The translations under genes were made by a program, and so were the position numbers. Under the pieces are notes generated by a model. The model searched no databases, was not told where the DNA came from, and saw only the letters and a list, made by a program, of their open reading frames with translations. DNA of 11,854 nucleotides, taken from assembly GCA_002361875.1 (NCBI GenBank), contig DERX01000090.1, positions 1 through 11,854 of the forward strand, given 5' to 3'. Of this stretch, positions 1 through 5,770 are shown in pieces. Position 1 is the first letter of the stretch; every line of letters starts with the position of its first letter. This stretch comes from Ruminococcaceae bacterium UBA3329 (GTDB lineage: Bacteria > Bacillota > Clostridia > Oscillospirales > Acutalibacteraceae).

Positions 1-96
1 AAAGTTTTTAACAAAAAGTACTACATATTGTTGAAAACTTTTTGTAATTTTATATTTATCGGAATATGTTGTGAAAAATTAAATTTTTTAAATAGA
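1..96. other. AT-rich origin-proximal intergenic DNA
   Basis: This very AT-rich stretch has no gene. It contains a perfect 9-bp inverted repeat (ACAAAAAGT at 11-19, ACTTTTTGT at 37-45). On the minus strand, two words match the DnaA box TTATCCACA at only 7 of 9 positions (29-37 and 70-78). In most Firmicutes rpmH lies next to dnaA and oriC, so this is probably the edge of the origin region. No good DnaA box or unwinding-element repeat is visible here, so oriC itself would be further left. The origin assignment rests on synteny rather than on these weak words. Confidence 0.4.
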
Positions 97-126
97 TTGA
101 CTTTTTGTCCTAAAATATTGTATAAT
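97..126 (+). promoter_or_regulatory. sigma-A promoter of the rpmH operon
   Basis: A -35 box TTGACT (97-102) and a perfect -10 box TATAAT (121-126) are separated by 18 bp. Transcription should start near base 133, giving a leader of about 60 nt before rpmH. This is the best sigma-70-type promoter in the window, which fits the heavy expression expected of a ribosomal protein operon. Confidence 0.85.
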
Positions 127-136
127 GTCAGTCCGC

Positions 137-173
137 AGGTAATTTTTAAGTTTACCTAAGAGTTAATATTAAC
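137..173 (+). other. rpmH leader inverted repeats
   Basis: The rpmH 5' leader carries two small symmetrical elements. AGGTAA (137-142) can pair with TTACCT (152-157), and GTTAATATTAAC (162-173) is a perfect 12-bp palindrome ending 6 nt before the Shine-Dalgarno. Both are AT-rich and would be weak RNA stems. They could be protein-binding sites, for example for DnaA-related or translational control, or chance. Confidence 0.3.
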
Positions 174-191
174 AGAAACGGAGGAGCAGTA

Positions 192-326
192 ATGAAAAGA
201 ACTTATCAGCCTAAAAAGCGTCATCGCAAGATGGAACACGGCTTCCGTAAGAGAATGTCAGACAGAAACGGCAGAAAGGTACTTGCCCGCAGAAGAGCTA
301 AAGGCAGAAAGCAGCTGACATACTGA
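192..326 (+). CDS. rpmH: 50S ribosomal protein L34
   Basis: The translation gives 44 residues, the normal length for L34, a small and very basic protein of the large ribosomal subunit that binds 23S rRNA. It begins MKRTYQPKKRHRKMEHGF and continues with the typical RMSDRNGRKVLARRRAKGRK, then ends QLTY. A strong Shine-Dalgarno GGAGGAG (180-186) lies 5 nt before the ATG. It is the first gene of the operon after a strong promoter and is followed after 23 nt by rnpA, the order found next to dnaA in most bacteria. The identification is certain from sequence and position. Confidence 0.98.
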   Translation: MKRTYQPKKRHRKMEHGFRKRMSDRNGRKVLARRRAKGRKQLTY

Positions 327-349
327 TTTTGTCGGTTTAGGTTTGTATT

Positions 350-688
350 TTGAAACAGACGGTAACTCTTAAAAAAAATTTTGAATTCCGTAGAGCTTAC
401 GGCAAAGGTAAATCGTTTCAGGCACCTGCACTGGTTTTGTATGTAATAAAAAACCGTGCGGGAATTTGTCGTGTCGGAATTACCACATCAAAAAAAATCG
501 GAAACGCAGTTGAACGCAACCGTTGCAGAAGAGTTATCAGGGCTGCTTACAGAACACTACAACCGAAAATTAACGGAAACTTTGATTTTGTATTTGTTGC
601 AAGAGGCAAAACAAAATACATTAAATCAACTGACCTTGAAAAAACGATGGCAGATTTATTTTTGCAGGCGGGAGTTATTTCTCAATGA
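350..688 (+). CDS. rnpA: ribonuclease P protein component
   Basis: The 112-residue basic protein is the protein cofactor of RNase P. It binds the catalytic RNA and the 5' leader of precursor tRNAs. The family's RNR signature is present as ERNRCRRVIRAAYR (residues 55-68), preceded by the usual GITTSKKIGNAV. The N-terminal LKKNFEFRRAYGKG matches the family start. Translation begins at TTG (350); an in-frame stop at 338-340 rules out longer forms, and only a weak TAGG (338-341) serves as Shine-Dalgarno. The weak site and rare start suggest lower output than rpmH, perhaps by coupling. The stop overlaps the yidD start as ATGA (685-688), so the two genes are translationally coupled. Confidence 0.97.
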   Translation: MKQTVTLKKNFEFRRAYGKGKSFQAPALVLYVIKNRAGICRVGITTSKKIGNAVERNRCRRVIRAAYRTLQPKINGNFDFVFVARGKTKYIKSTDLEKTMADLFLQAGVISQ

Positions 689-912
689 AAAGCTTTTTTA
701 TTCGTTTATTAAGGTTTTACCAACGCCGCATATCTCCGCTTTTCGGTCCGAGGTGCCGTTATTATCCGACTTGTTCGCAGTACGCAGTTGAGGCGATTGA
801 ACGCTTCGGTGCACTTTACGGCACATTTTTAACGGTGAAAAGACTTTTGCGGTGTAACATTTTTTTCCCCGGGGGGTACGACCCTGTTCCGGAAAAAAGA
901 AAGAAAAAATGA
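685..912 (+). CDS. yidD: membrane protein insertion efficiency factor YidD
   Basis: The 75-residue protein belongs to the YidD family (formerly DUF37), small peripheral membrane proteins thought to assist insertion of membrane proteins by Sec/YidC. The signature CRYYPTCSQYAVEAIERFG (residues 24-42) and the C-terminal FFPGGYDPVP (60-69) are both intact, with cysteines at 24, 30 and 57. The N-terminus is an amphipathic, basic helix (FFIRLLRFYQRRISP). The start overlaps the rnpA stop by 4 bases. The C-terminal tail is lysine-rich (KRKKK). Its place between rnpA and yidC is the classical one. Confidence 0.96.
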   Translation: MKSFFIRLLRFYQRRISPLFGPRCRYYPTCSQYAVEAIERFGALYGTFLTVKRLLRCNIFFPGGYDPVPEKRKKK

Positions 913-936
913 GCTTCTAACAGTTTGGAGGACAAA

Positions 937-1896
937 ATGGAATTTATCAGAGAAGTGTTTTCAATTCCGTTCGGTTATTTAATAGGATTTTTCTATAATA
1001 TTACCGACAACTACATTTTATCCTTGTTGTTTATGACGATAGCCGTCAAATTGGTTTTACTCCCGTTCTCGATTAAGCAACAGAAAAGTACGGTAAAAAG
1101 TCAGCGACTTCAGCCGAAAATCAGACGTATAAAAGAAAAATACGCAAACGACCAAAAAAAACAGCAGGATGCTATGAATGAGCTTTACTCAAAAGAGGGC
1201 TATTCGTCAATGACGGGCGGGTGCCTTCCGATGCTTATAACTTTTCCTGTTATGATGGGTGTTTATGCGGTTAACTACAAGCTTTTGTCTTATGTTCTCA
1301 GAATCCCAGAAGAAATTATTACAAAGCTTACATCGCTTGCAATGGCACTTCCAAATCTCGGAACCTATGAAAAACAGGATTTCAGAGCAGAGCTTACCGT
1401 TATCAGTCATTTTAAAGAGCTTGATTTAACGGGTATTCCTACTGAATATGTTAATAAAATTTCGGACTTTGCAGACAAATTTAAGTTTTTGGGAATGAAC
1501 CTTGAACAGACTCCGCAGGCTAAAGTATTTAATGCACTTTGGCTTATTCCGATTTTAACAGGTGTTGCGTCTTTGGCAATGGCGCTTTACTCATATATTC
1601 GCCAAAAAAAGACCAATCCCGAAATGGCAAAGAACCCGTCAATGGGCTGTATGACATTTATGTCGCCTGCAATGAGCATTTGGTTCTCATTCTTATTCCC
1701 GGCATCTGTAGGTGTTTACATCATTATGTCAACAACGCTTTCATTCCTTCAGATGATTGTACTCAATCACACACATTCACCGAAGAAAATGCTTGCAAAC
1801 TTAATGGTTAATGAAACTATAAATCACCGTGCTAAAGAAAAAATTGTAAAAAATGTTGCTGAAACATTAGATAACAGCGAAGAAAACGAAAAATAA
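937..1896 (+). CDS. yidC: membrane protein insertase YidC/SpoIIIJ/Oxa1
   Basis: The 319-residue polytopic membrane protein inserts proteins into the cytoplasmic membrane, alone or with Sec. About five membrane segments are visible (near 8-22, 26-46, 95-115, 200-220 and 240-272). A charged coiled-coil-like cytoplasmic loop follows the second segment (about 47-90), and a larger outside loop spans about 122-195. The start is ATG 937, because GGAGG (927-931) lies 5 nt upstream; an in-frame TTG at 925 would overlap that site. Unlike B. subtilis SpoIIIJ, no lipobox is visible at the N-terminus. The conserved groove arginine (LIRLLILP in SpoIIIJ) is lysine here (K38 in AVKLVLLP). The charged C-terminal tail could contact ribosomes. 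jag follows after 12 nt. Confidence 0.95.
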   Translation: MEFIREVFSIPFGYLIGFFYNITDNYILSLLFMTIAVKLVLLPFSIKQQKSTVKSQRLQPKIRRIKEKYANDQKKQQDAMNELYSKEGYSSMTGGCLPMLITFPVMMGVYAVNYKLLSYVLRIPEEIITKLTSLAMALPNLGTYEKQDFRAELTVISHFKELDLTGIPTEYVNKISDFADKFKFLGMNLEQTPQAKVFNALWLIPILTGVASLAMALYSYIRQKKTNPEMAKNPSMGCMTFMSPAMSIWFSFLFPASVGVYIIMSTTLSFLQMIVLNHTHSPKKMLANLMVNETINHRAKEKIVKNVAETLDNSEENEK

Positions 1897-1908
1897 GAGG
1901 AATATATT

Positions 1909-2901
1909 ATGATTAAAGAAGAAATCGGTACGGGCGCTACCGTTGAAGAAGCAAAGGCTTCTGCGCTTTTAAAGCTTGGAATCAGCGAATATGATGAATT
2001 TACCGTTGAGGTACTTCAGAACCCCACAAAGAAAATTTTAGGAATTTTCGGCGGCTCTCCTGCAAAGGTTAAGATTACGACAGAAATTCCCGATAAAAAA
2101 GAAGAAAAAAGAGAAAGAAAACCGAGACAGGAAAACGCAAGAACTCAAAAATCCCCGCAAAAGCAGGACAGAAAGCCCGAAAACAAAAAGAGCGCTCCCG
2201 TAAAGGCAGAGCCTGTAAAAGAATCTGCTCCCGAAAAGACGGAATTGCCGCTTGAAAAAACAAACAATTACACCGAAACGGCAAGCTATATTAAATCAAT
2301 GGTATTGGCTCTCGGTATGGAAAAATGCGAAGTTACCGAAATGTCAAATGAAGAAGAGATTTACTTTGAGCTTGACTGTGGCGACGATTACGGCATTATT
2401 ATCGGCAAGCGCGGCGAAACACTTGACGCTTTGCAGTACCTTGCAAGAATGGTTGCAAATAAGGGCAGACAGAGCTATAAGAGGGTTTCAATCAATGTCG
2501 GCAATTACAGAGCAAAAAGAGAGGAAACTCTTAAATCTCTTGCACATAAAACCGCTCTTCGTGCAGTCCGCCAGGGCAGAAGCATTTCTCTTGAGCCGAT
2601 GAATCCTTATGAAAGAAGAGTTATTCACACTGCTGTCCAGGATATTGAGGGTGCAATCTCACATTCAGTCGGTTCAGACCTTGACAGAAGAGTTGTTATT
2701 GCACCTGTTGACGGCGGAAGAACCGGTGGCGGCAGAAGAAACAGCTATAACCGTGACGGAAGGCGTGACAGAGGCGGCAGACGTGAGGCTTACAAGCCTG
2801 AGGTTTCTCCCGACAGAGCGCCCAAGAGCGATATGGACGGTTTCCTTTACGGCCCGATTGATTTTAAAGCAGCGGCTGACGATGAAAACAAAGGCGAATA
2901 A
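1909..2901 (+). CDS. jag: Jag/KhpB RNA-binding protein, long form
   Basis: The 330-residue protein has the Jag layout. A Jag_N domain occupies about residues 1-58 (GATVEEAKASALLKLG and KKILGIFGG). A Lys/Glu/Pro-rich linker runs from about 59 to 122. A KH domain at about 125-200 carries the loop IIGKRGETLDALQYL (GKRG 166-169), and an R3H domain at about 210-266 carries R236-x3-H240 in NPYERRVIHTAVQD. Jag/KhpB proteins bind RNA and, with KhpA, influence cell elongation and division in several Firmicutes. B. subtilis Jag is about 208 residues, so the linker and a tail are extra here. The tail (268-330) begins with an Arg/Gly-rich stretch and ends acidic. AGAGG at 1896-1900 lies 8 nt before the ATG. 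The gene ends the first operon. Confidence 0.93.
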   Translation: MIKEEIGTGATVEEAKASALLKLGISEYDEFTVEVLQNPTKKILGIFGGSPAKVKITTEIPDKKEEKRERKPRQENARTQKSPQKQDRKPENKKSAPVKAEPVKESAPEKTELPLEKTNNYTETASYIKSMVLALGMEKCEVTEMSNEEEIYFELDCGDDYGIIIGKRGETLDALQYLARMVANKGRQSYKRVSINVGNYRAKREETLKSLAHKTALRAVRQGRSISLEPMNPYERRVIHTAVQDIEGAISHSVGSDLDRRVVIAPVDGGRTGGGRRNSYNRDGRRDRGGRREAYKPEVSPDRAPKSDMDGFLYGPIDFKAAADDENKGE

Positions 2902-2915
2902 GCGTTAAAATGTAT

Positions 2916-2935
2916 GGAACGGATTTATCCGTTCC
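2916..2935. repeat. palindromic hairpin after jag
   Basis: GGAACGGA (2916-2923) and TCCGTTCC (2928-2935) form a perfect 8-bp stem around TTTA. No U-run follows on either strand, so it is not a classical terminator. It lies 18 bp before the true terminator hairpin and shares a related core with it (GGATTTATCC versus GGTAAATCC). It may be a dispersed palindromic element or an RNA 3'-end stabiliser. Confidence 0.45.
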
Positions 2936-2952
2936 GCAATACAAAAAATTGT

Positions 2953-2977
2953 AACGGCGGTAAATCCGCCGTTTTTT
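2953..2977 (+). terminator. intrinsic terminator after jag
   Basis: AACGGCGG (2953-2960) pairs with CCGCCGTT (2966-2973) around TAAAT and runs into six T residues (2972-2977). Flanking ACAAAAAA (2941-2948) and TTTTTTGT (2972-2979) are also complementary, so the element might act in both directions. It should end most rpmH-operon transcripts. No convincing promoter is visible between it and mnmG, so mnmG may depend on read-through or a weak promoter. Confidence 0.75.
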
Positions 2978-3005
2978 GTAACATATATTATTGTAGGTTT
3001 TGATT

Positions 3006-4874
3006 ATGGAATACTTTGCGAAAAAATATGATATTGCCGTTATCGGCGCAGGCCACGCAGGAATTGAGGCGTCATTGGCTGCTGCAAGGCTGGGCGCCGA
3101 GACGGTTTGCTTTACCGTGAATCTCGACTGGGTCGGAAATATGCCTTGCAATCCGTCAATCGGAGGCACCTCAAAGGGACATCTTGTCCGTGAAATTGAT
3201 GCGCTGGGCGGCGAAATGGCAAAAGCGGCTGATAAAAATTCCATACAAATAAGAATGTTAAATTTAGGTAAAGGCCCTGCCGTTCATTCGCTCAGAGCGC
3301 AGATTGACCGAAGAGAGTATTCAAAATATATGAAACATACTCTTGAAAAGCAGGAAAATCTTGATTTAAAACAAGCTGAAATTATTGACCTTAAAAAAAA
3401 GGACGACGGACTGTTTTATCTTACAACTCAGCTTGAGGCGGTTTATTCTGCTAAAGCAGTTGTGCTTGCAACAGGCACATTCCTCGGCGGCAGAGTTTAC
3501 ATAGGCGATGTTTCTTATGAGAGCGGCCCTGACGGAATGTTCCCTGCGACAAGGCTTTCTTCAGCTCTTAAGAAAATGAATATCCCGTTAAGACGGTTTA
3601 AAACAGGTACTCCGTCAAGAGTTAACAGGCGCAGTGTTGATTTTTCAGAGTTAGAGGTTCAGTACGGTGACGAAAATCCCGTTCCGTTTTCATTTGACAC
3701 AGACGAAAAAGACCTTAACAACAGCTCTGTTTGCCATATTACATATACAAATGAAGAAACGAAGCGGATTATCCTTGAAAATATTCACCGCTCTCCCCTT
3801 TATTCGGGCAAAATTGAGGGTGTAGGTCCTCGCTACTGCCCCAGCATTGAGGATAAAATTGTCCGATTTTCCGAAAAGGAACGGCATCAGCTTTTCATTG
3901 AGCCTTGCGGTGAGGACACGGAAGAGCTTTATTTACAGGGAATGTCGTCGTCACTGCCCGAGGATGTTCAGCTTAAATTTTTGAGGAGCATTAAAGGGCT
4001 TGAAAATGTTGAGGTTATGAGAACGGCGTACGCTATTGAATACGACTGTGTTGACCCGCTTTCGCTTAAATCCTCGCTTGAATTTACAGGGATTGACGGG
4101 CTTTTCGGCGCAGGTCAGTTTAACGGCTCGTCGGGCTATGAGGAAGCGGCGGCGCAGGGACTTATTGCAGGAATTAACGCCGCAAGAAAGGTAATGGGAA
4201 AAGAACCGCTACTTCTTGACAGGGCAAGCTCATACATCGGTACGCTTATAGACGATTTAGTCACAAAGGGTTGTTCGGACCCGTACAGAATGATGACCTC
4301 ACGCAGTGAATACAGACTGTTATTGCGTCAGGACAATGCGGACATCCGCTTAATGCCTTACGGCTATGAAGTAGGGCTTGTTTCGAAGGAACGCTATGGA
4401 AAACTTCTCGAAAAGCTTCGTTTAATCGAAGATGAAAAGGAAAGGTGCGAATCTGTGACAATTGCGCCGTGCGATGAGCTTAATAAAATTCTTGTTTCAC
4501 GTGAAACAGCGCCGATGAATACAGGAATAAGACTTTCCGAGCTTATAAAAAGACCCCAGCTTGATTACGCTGTTTTAGCTCCTTTTGACAAAACAAGACC
4601 CGTTCTCCCCCGTGACGTTGCGGAGCAGGTTGAAATCGAGCTTAAATACGAGGGTTACATTAAACGCCAAAATGCAAAGGTTGAGGAGATGCGCCGTTTA
4701 GAGGTTAAGAAAATCCCCGCCGATATTGACTATGACGATGTGTATTCCCTTCGGCTTGAGGCACGTGAAAAGCTTAAAAAGGTACGCCCCGAAAGCGTCG
4801 GTCAGGCATCGAGAATTTCGGGAGTTTCCCCGTCCGACATTTCGGTGCTGATAGTTTATTTGAGCAGAAAATAA
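3006..4874 (+). CDS. mnmG: tRNA uridine-5-carboxymethylaminomethyl modification enzyme MnmG (GidA)
   Basis: The 622-residue FAD enzyme, close to the usual length of about 629, works with MnmE to place a carboxymethylaminomethyl group on C5 of wobble uridine 34 in certain tRNAs. The dinucleotide-binding motif is AVIGAGHAGIEAS (residues 11-23), followed by CNPSIGGTSKGHL (48-60), RFKTGTPSR (197-205), GPRYCPSIEDK (274-284) and AGQFNGSSGYEEAAAQG (369-385). The C-terminus has the expected ASRISGVSPSDISVL. Cysteines 48 and 278 correspond to the conserved pair. ATG 3006 is chosen because a weak TAGG (2994-2997) sits 8 nt upstream; TTG 3000 is too close to it. The usual upstream neighbour mnmE is missing. 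A parS site lies in codons 496-501. Confidence 0.97.
   Translation: MEYFAKKYDIAVIGAGHAGIEASLAAARLGAETVCFTVNLDWVGNMPCNPSIGGTSKGHLVREIDALGGEMAKAADKNSIQIRMLNLGKGPAVHSLRAQIDRREYSKYMKHTLEKQENLDLKQAEIIDLKKKDDGLFYLTTQLEAVYSAKAVVLATGTFLGGRVYIGDVSYESGPDGMFPATRLSSALKKMNIPLRRFKTGTPSRVNRRSVDFSELEVQYGDENPVPFSFDTDEKDLNNSSVCHITYTNEETKRIILENIHRSPLYSGKIEGVGPRYCPSIEDKIVRFSEKERHQLFIEPCGEDTEELYLQGMSSSLPEDVQLKFLRSIKGLENVEVMRTAYAIEYDCVDPLSLKSSLEFTGIDGLFGAGQFNGSSGYEEAAAQGLIAGINAARKVMGKEPLLLDRASSYIGTLIDDLVTKGCSDPYRMMTSRSEYRLLLRQDNADIRLMPYGYEVGLVSKERYGKLLEKLRLIEDEKERCESVTIAPCDELNKILVSRETAPMNTGIRLSELIKRPQLDYAVLAPFDKTRPVLPRDVAEQVEIELKYEGYIKRQNAKVEEMRRLEVKKIPADIDYDDVYSLRLEAREKLKKVRPESVGQASRISGVSPSDISVLIVYLSRK
4493..4508. 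other. parS: parS centromere site inside mnmG
   Basis: TGTTTCACGTGAAACA is a perfect 16-bp palindrome. It matches the conserved bacterial parS consensus, differing from the B. subtilis reference TGTTCCACGTGAAACA at one position that makes it fully symmetric. It overlaps codons 496-501 of mnmG (Leu-Val-Ser-Arg-Glu-Thr). The same 16 bases recur at 6774-6789, which makes chance unlikely. ParB encoded nearby should bind here and spread as a CTP-dependent clamp. Confidence 0.9.
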
Positions 4875-4904
4875 AAAATATATCAAAAACGGGTCATAAT
4901 GTAG

Positions 4905-4924
4905 GGCGGGGGCTTGCTCCCGCC
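4905..4924. repeat. GC-rich palindrome between mnmG and rsmG
   Basis: GGCGGG (4905-4910) pairs with CCCGCC (4919-4924), with one extra G-U pair (4911-4918) and the loop GCTTGC. It stands out as a GC-rich hairpin in an AT-rich gap. No T-run follows, so it is not an intrinsic terminator. Its form suggests a REP-like dispersed element (inference). It sits 18 bp before the rsmG start. Confidence 0.5.
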
Positions 4925-4942
4925 GCAAATTACGGTGTGAAT

Positions 4943-5656
4943 ATGCTTAACAAAAAACTTTTAACTGACACAATTGAAAAATTCGGACTTACCGTTTCGG
5001 ACGAGGTGTTTCTTCGCCTTGATAAATATGCCGAAATGCTTGTAGAAACAAACAAAAGCTTTAATCTTACAGCCATTACCGATGCGGACGGCGTAACGGT
5101 CAAGCATTTTGCCGACTGCCTTTCGCTTTTCGGATTTGTTGATATTCCCGAGAATGTAAGCCTTATTGATGTCGGCACGGGAGCAGGCTTCCCCGGACTT
5201 GTAATAAAGCTTTTCCGTCCCGATATTGATGTTACATTTCTTGACAGCACAAAGAAAAAGCTTGGCTTTATTGAAAATGTTTTGAATGAAACGGGAATGA
5301 CGGGCGAAACAGTGCATCTTCGTGCGGAGGAAGCAGCAGTTTTACCGAAATACCGTGAAAAATTTGATTTTGCGACGGCAAGAGCAGTCGCTGCACTCCC
5401 CGTTCTTTCCGAATACTGTCTTCCGTTTGTGAAAATAGGCGGAAGCTTTATTTCAATGAAATCTGCTGACATTGCAGAGGAAATTAAAGCGGCAGACGGT
5501 GCAATTAAGACGCTGGGCGGAGAAACAGAGAGTGACAATTTGTTTTCTCTTGTCGAAAATATGCCTCGCAGAATAATTGTTATTAAAAAGAAATCGCAAA
5601 CTTTGACAAGGTATCCGAGAAAAACGGCACAAATCGCTAAAAAACCTTTAAAATAA
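4943..5656 (+). CDS. rsmG: 16S rRNA (guanine-527-N7)-methyltransferase RsmG (GidB)
   Basis: The 237-residue Rossmann-fold methyltransferase uses S-adenosylmethionine to methylate G527 of 16S rRNA; loss of the family's activity gives low-level streptomycin resistance in several bacteria. Visible motifs are FNLTAI (residues 40-45), the SAM-binding DVGTGAGFPG (76-85), FLDSTKKKLGFIENV (99-113), ATARAVAALPVL (145-156) and RYPRKTAQIAKKPL (223-236). The start is uncertain. ATG 4943 is preferred because GGTG (4934-4937) lies 5 nt upstream, but GTG 4937 would add only two residues. It follows mnmG after a 68-nt gap with a GC-rich hairpin and is probably co-transcribed with it. Confidence 0.95.
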   Translation: MLNKKLLTDTIEKFGLTVSDEVFLRLDKYAEMLVETNKSFNLTAITDADGVTVKHFADCLSLFGFVDIPENVSLIDVGTGAGFPGLVIKLFRPDIDVTFLDSTKKKLGFIENVLNETGMTGETVHLRAEEAAVLPKYREKFDFATARAVAALPVLSEYCLPFVKIGGSFISMKSADIAEEIKAADGAIKTLGGETESDNLFSLVENMPRRIIVIKKKSQTLTRYPRKTAQIAKKPLK

Positions 5657-5661
5657 ACTCG

Positions 5662-5687
5662 AAACCCTTTGAAAAATAAGGGTTTTT
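5662..5687 (+). terminator. probable intrinsic terminator after rsmG
   Basis: AAACCCTT (5662-5669) pairs with AAGGGTTT (5678-5685) around an 8-nt loop, and T residues continue to 5687. The stem has only three G-C pairs, so read-through into noc is plausible. That matters for the noc leader repeat at 5712-5764. Confidence 0.6.
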
Positions 5688-5702
5688 GACAATTGAATTT
5701 TC

Positions 5703-5731
5703 TTTACAAACAGCCTCCGAGGTGCTATTCT
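5703..5731 (+). promoter_or_regulatory. candidate promoter of noc
   Basis: TTTACA (5703-5708) and TATTCT (5726-5731) are spaced by 17 bp and would give a start near 5738, about 33 nt before the noc GTG. Another -35-like TTGACA (5686-5691) has no -10 box at a proper distance. The left arm of the 5712-5764 inverted repeat lies in the promoter spacer. Confidence 0.5.
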
Positions 5732-5764
5732 TATAAACAAGAAAGGACAAGCACTGCGGAGGTT
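5712..5764 (+). repeat. inverted repeat that can pair with the noc Shine-Dalgarno
   Basis: AGCCTCCGAGGTGC (5712-5725) and GCACTGCGGAGGTT (5751-5764) pair over 14 positions with one A/G mismatch and two G-U wobbles. The 25-nt loop is 5726-5750. The right arm contains the whole noc Shine-Dalgarno GGAGG (5758-5762), and the left arm holds CCTCC. An RNA starting upstream would hide the ribosome-binding site, whereas an RNA starting near 5738 would lack the left arm. As DNA it could also be an operator around the -10 box. Confidence 0.6.
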
Positions 5765-5770
5765 TTCATT

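Noticed and set aside
29..78. DnaA boxes at the left edge
   Set aside because: Both words differ from the consensus at two of nine positions in very AT-rich DNA; not enough to call an origin inside this window.
456..791. Open frame on the + strand overlapping rnpA and yidD
   Set aside because: It overlaps two certain genes in another frame and its product shows no recognisable motif.
864..877. CCCCGGGG palindrome in yidD as a Noc binding site
   Set aside because: It matches the Noc consensus at only about 9 of 14 positions and lacks symmetric A/T flanks; it encodes the conserved Pro-Gly-Gly of YidD.
925..936. Upstream TTG start for yidC
   Set aside because: It overlaps the GGAGG ribosome-binding site that is correctly placed for ATG 937.
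4757..4772. A third CACGTG-centred site in mnmG
   Set aside because: Only 11 of 16 positions match parS and the left half is poor, so binding is doubtful.
4930..5538. Long open frame on the minus strand opposite rsmG
   Set aside because: It is fully antisense to a clear methyltransferase gene, has low-complexity Ser-rich translation and resembles no family; it is a codon-bias shadow.
5686..5691. TTGACA as the noc -35 box
   Set aside because: No acceptable -10 box lies 16-18 bp downstream, and it overlaps the rsmG terminator; TTTACA at 5703 pairs better.
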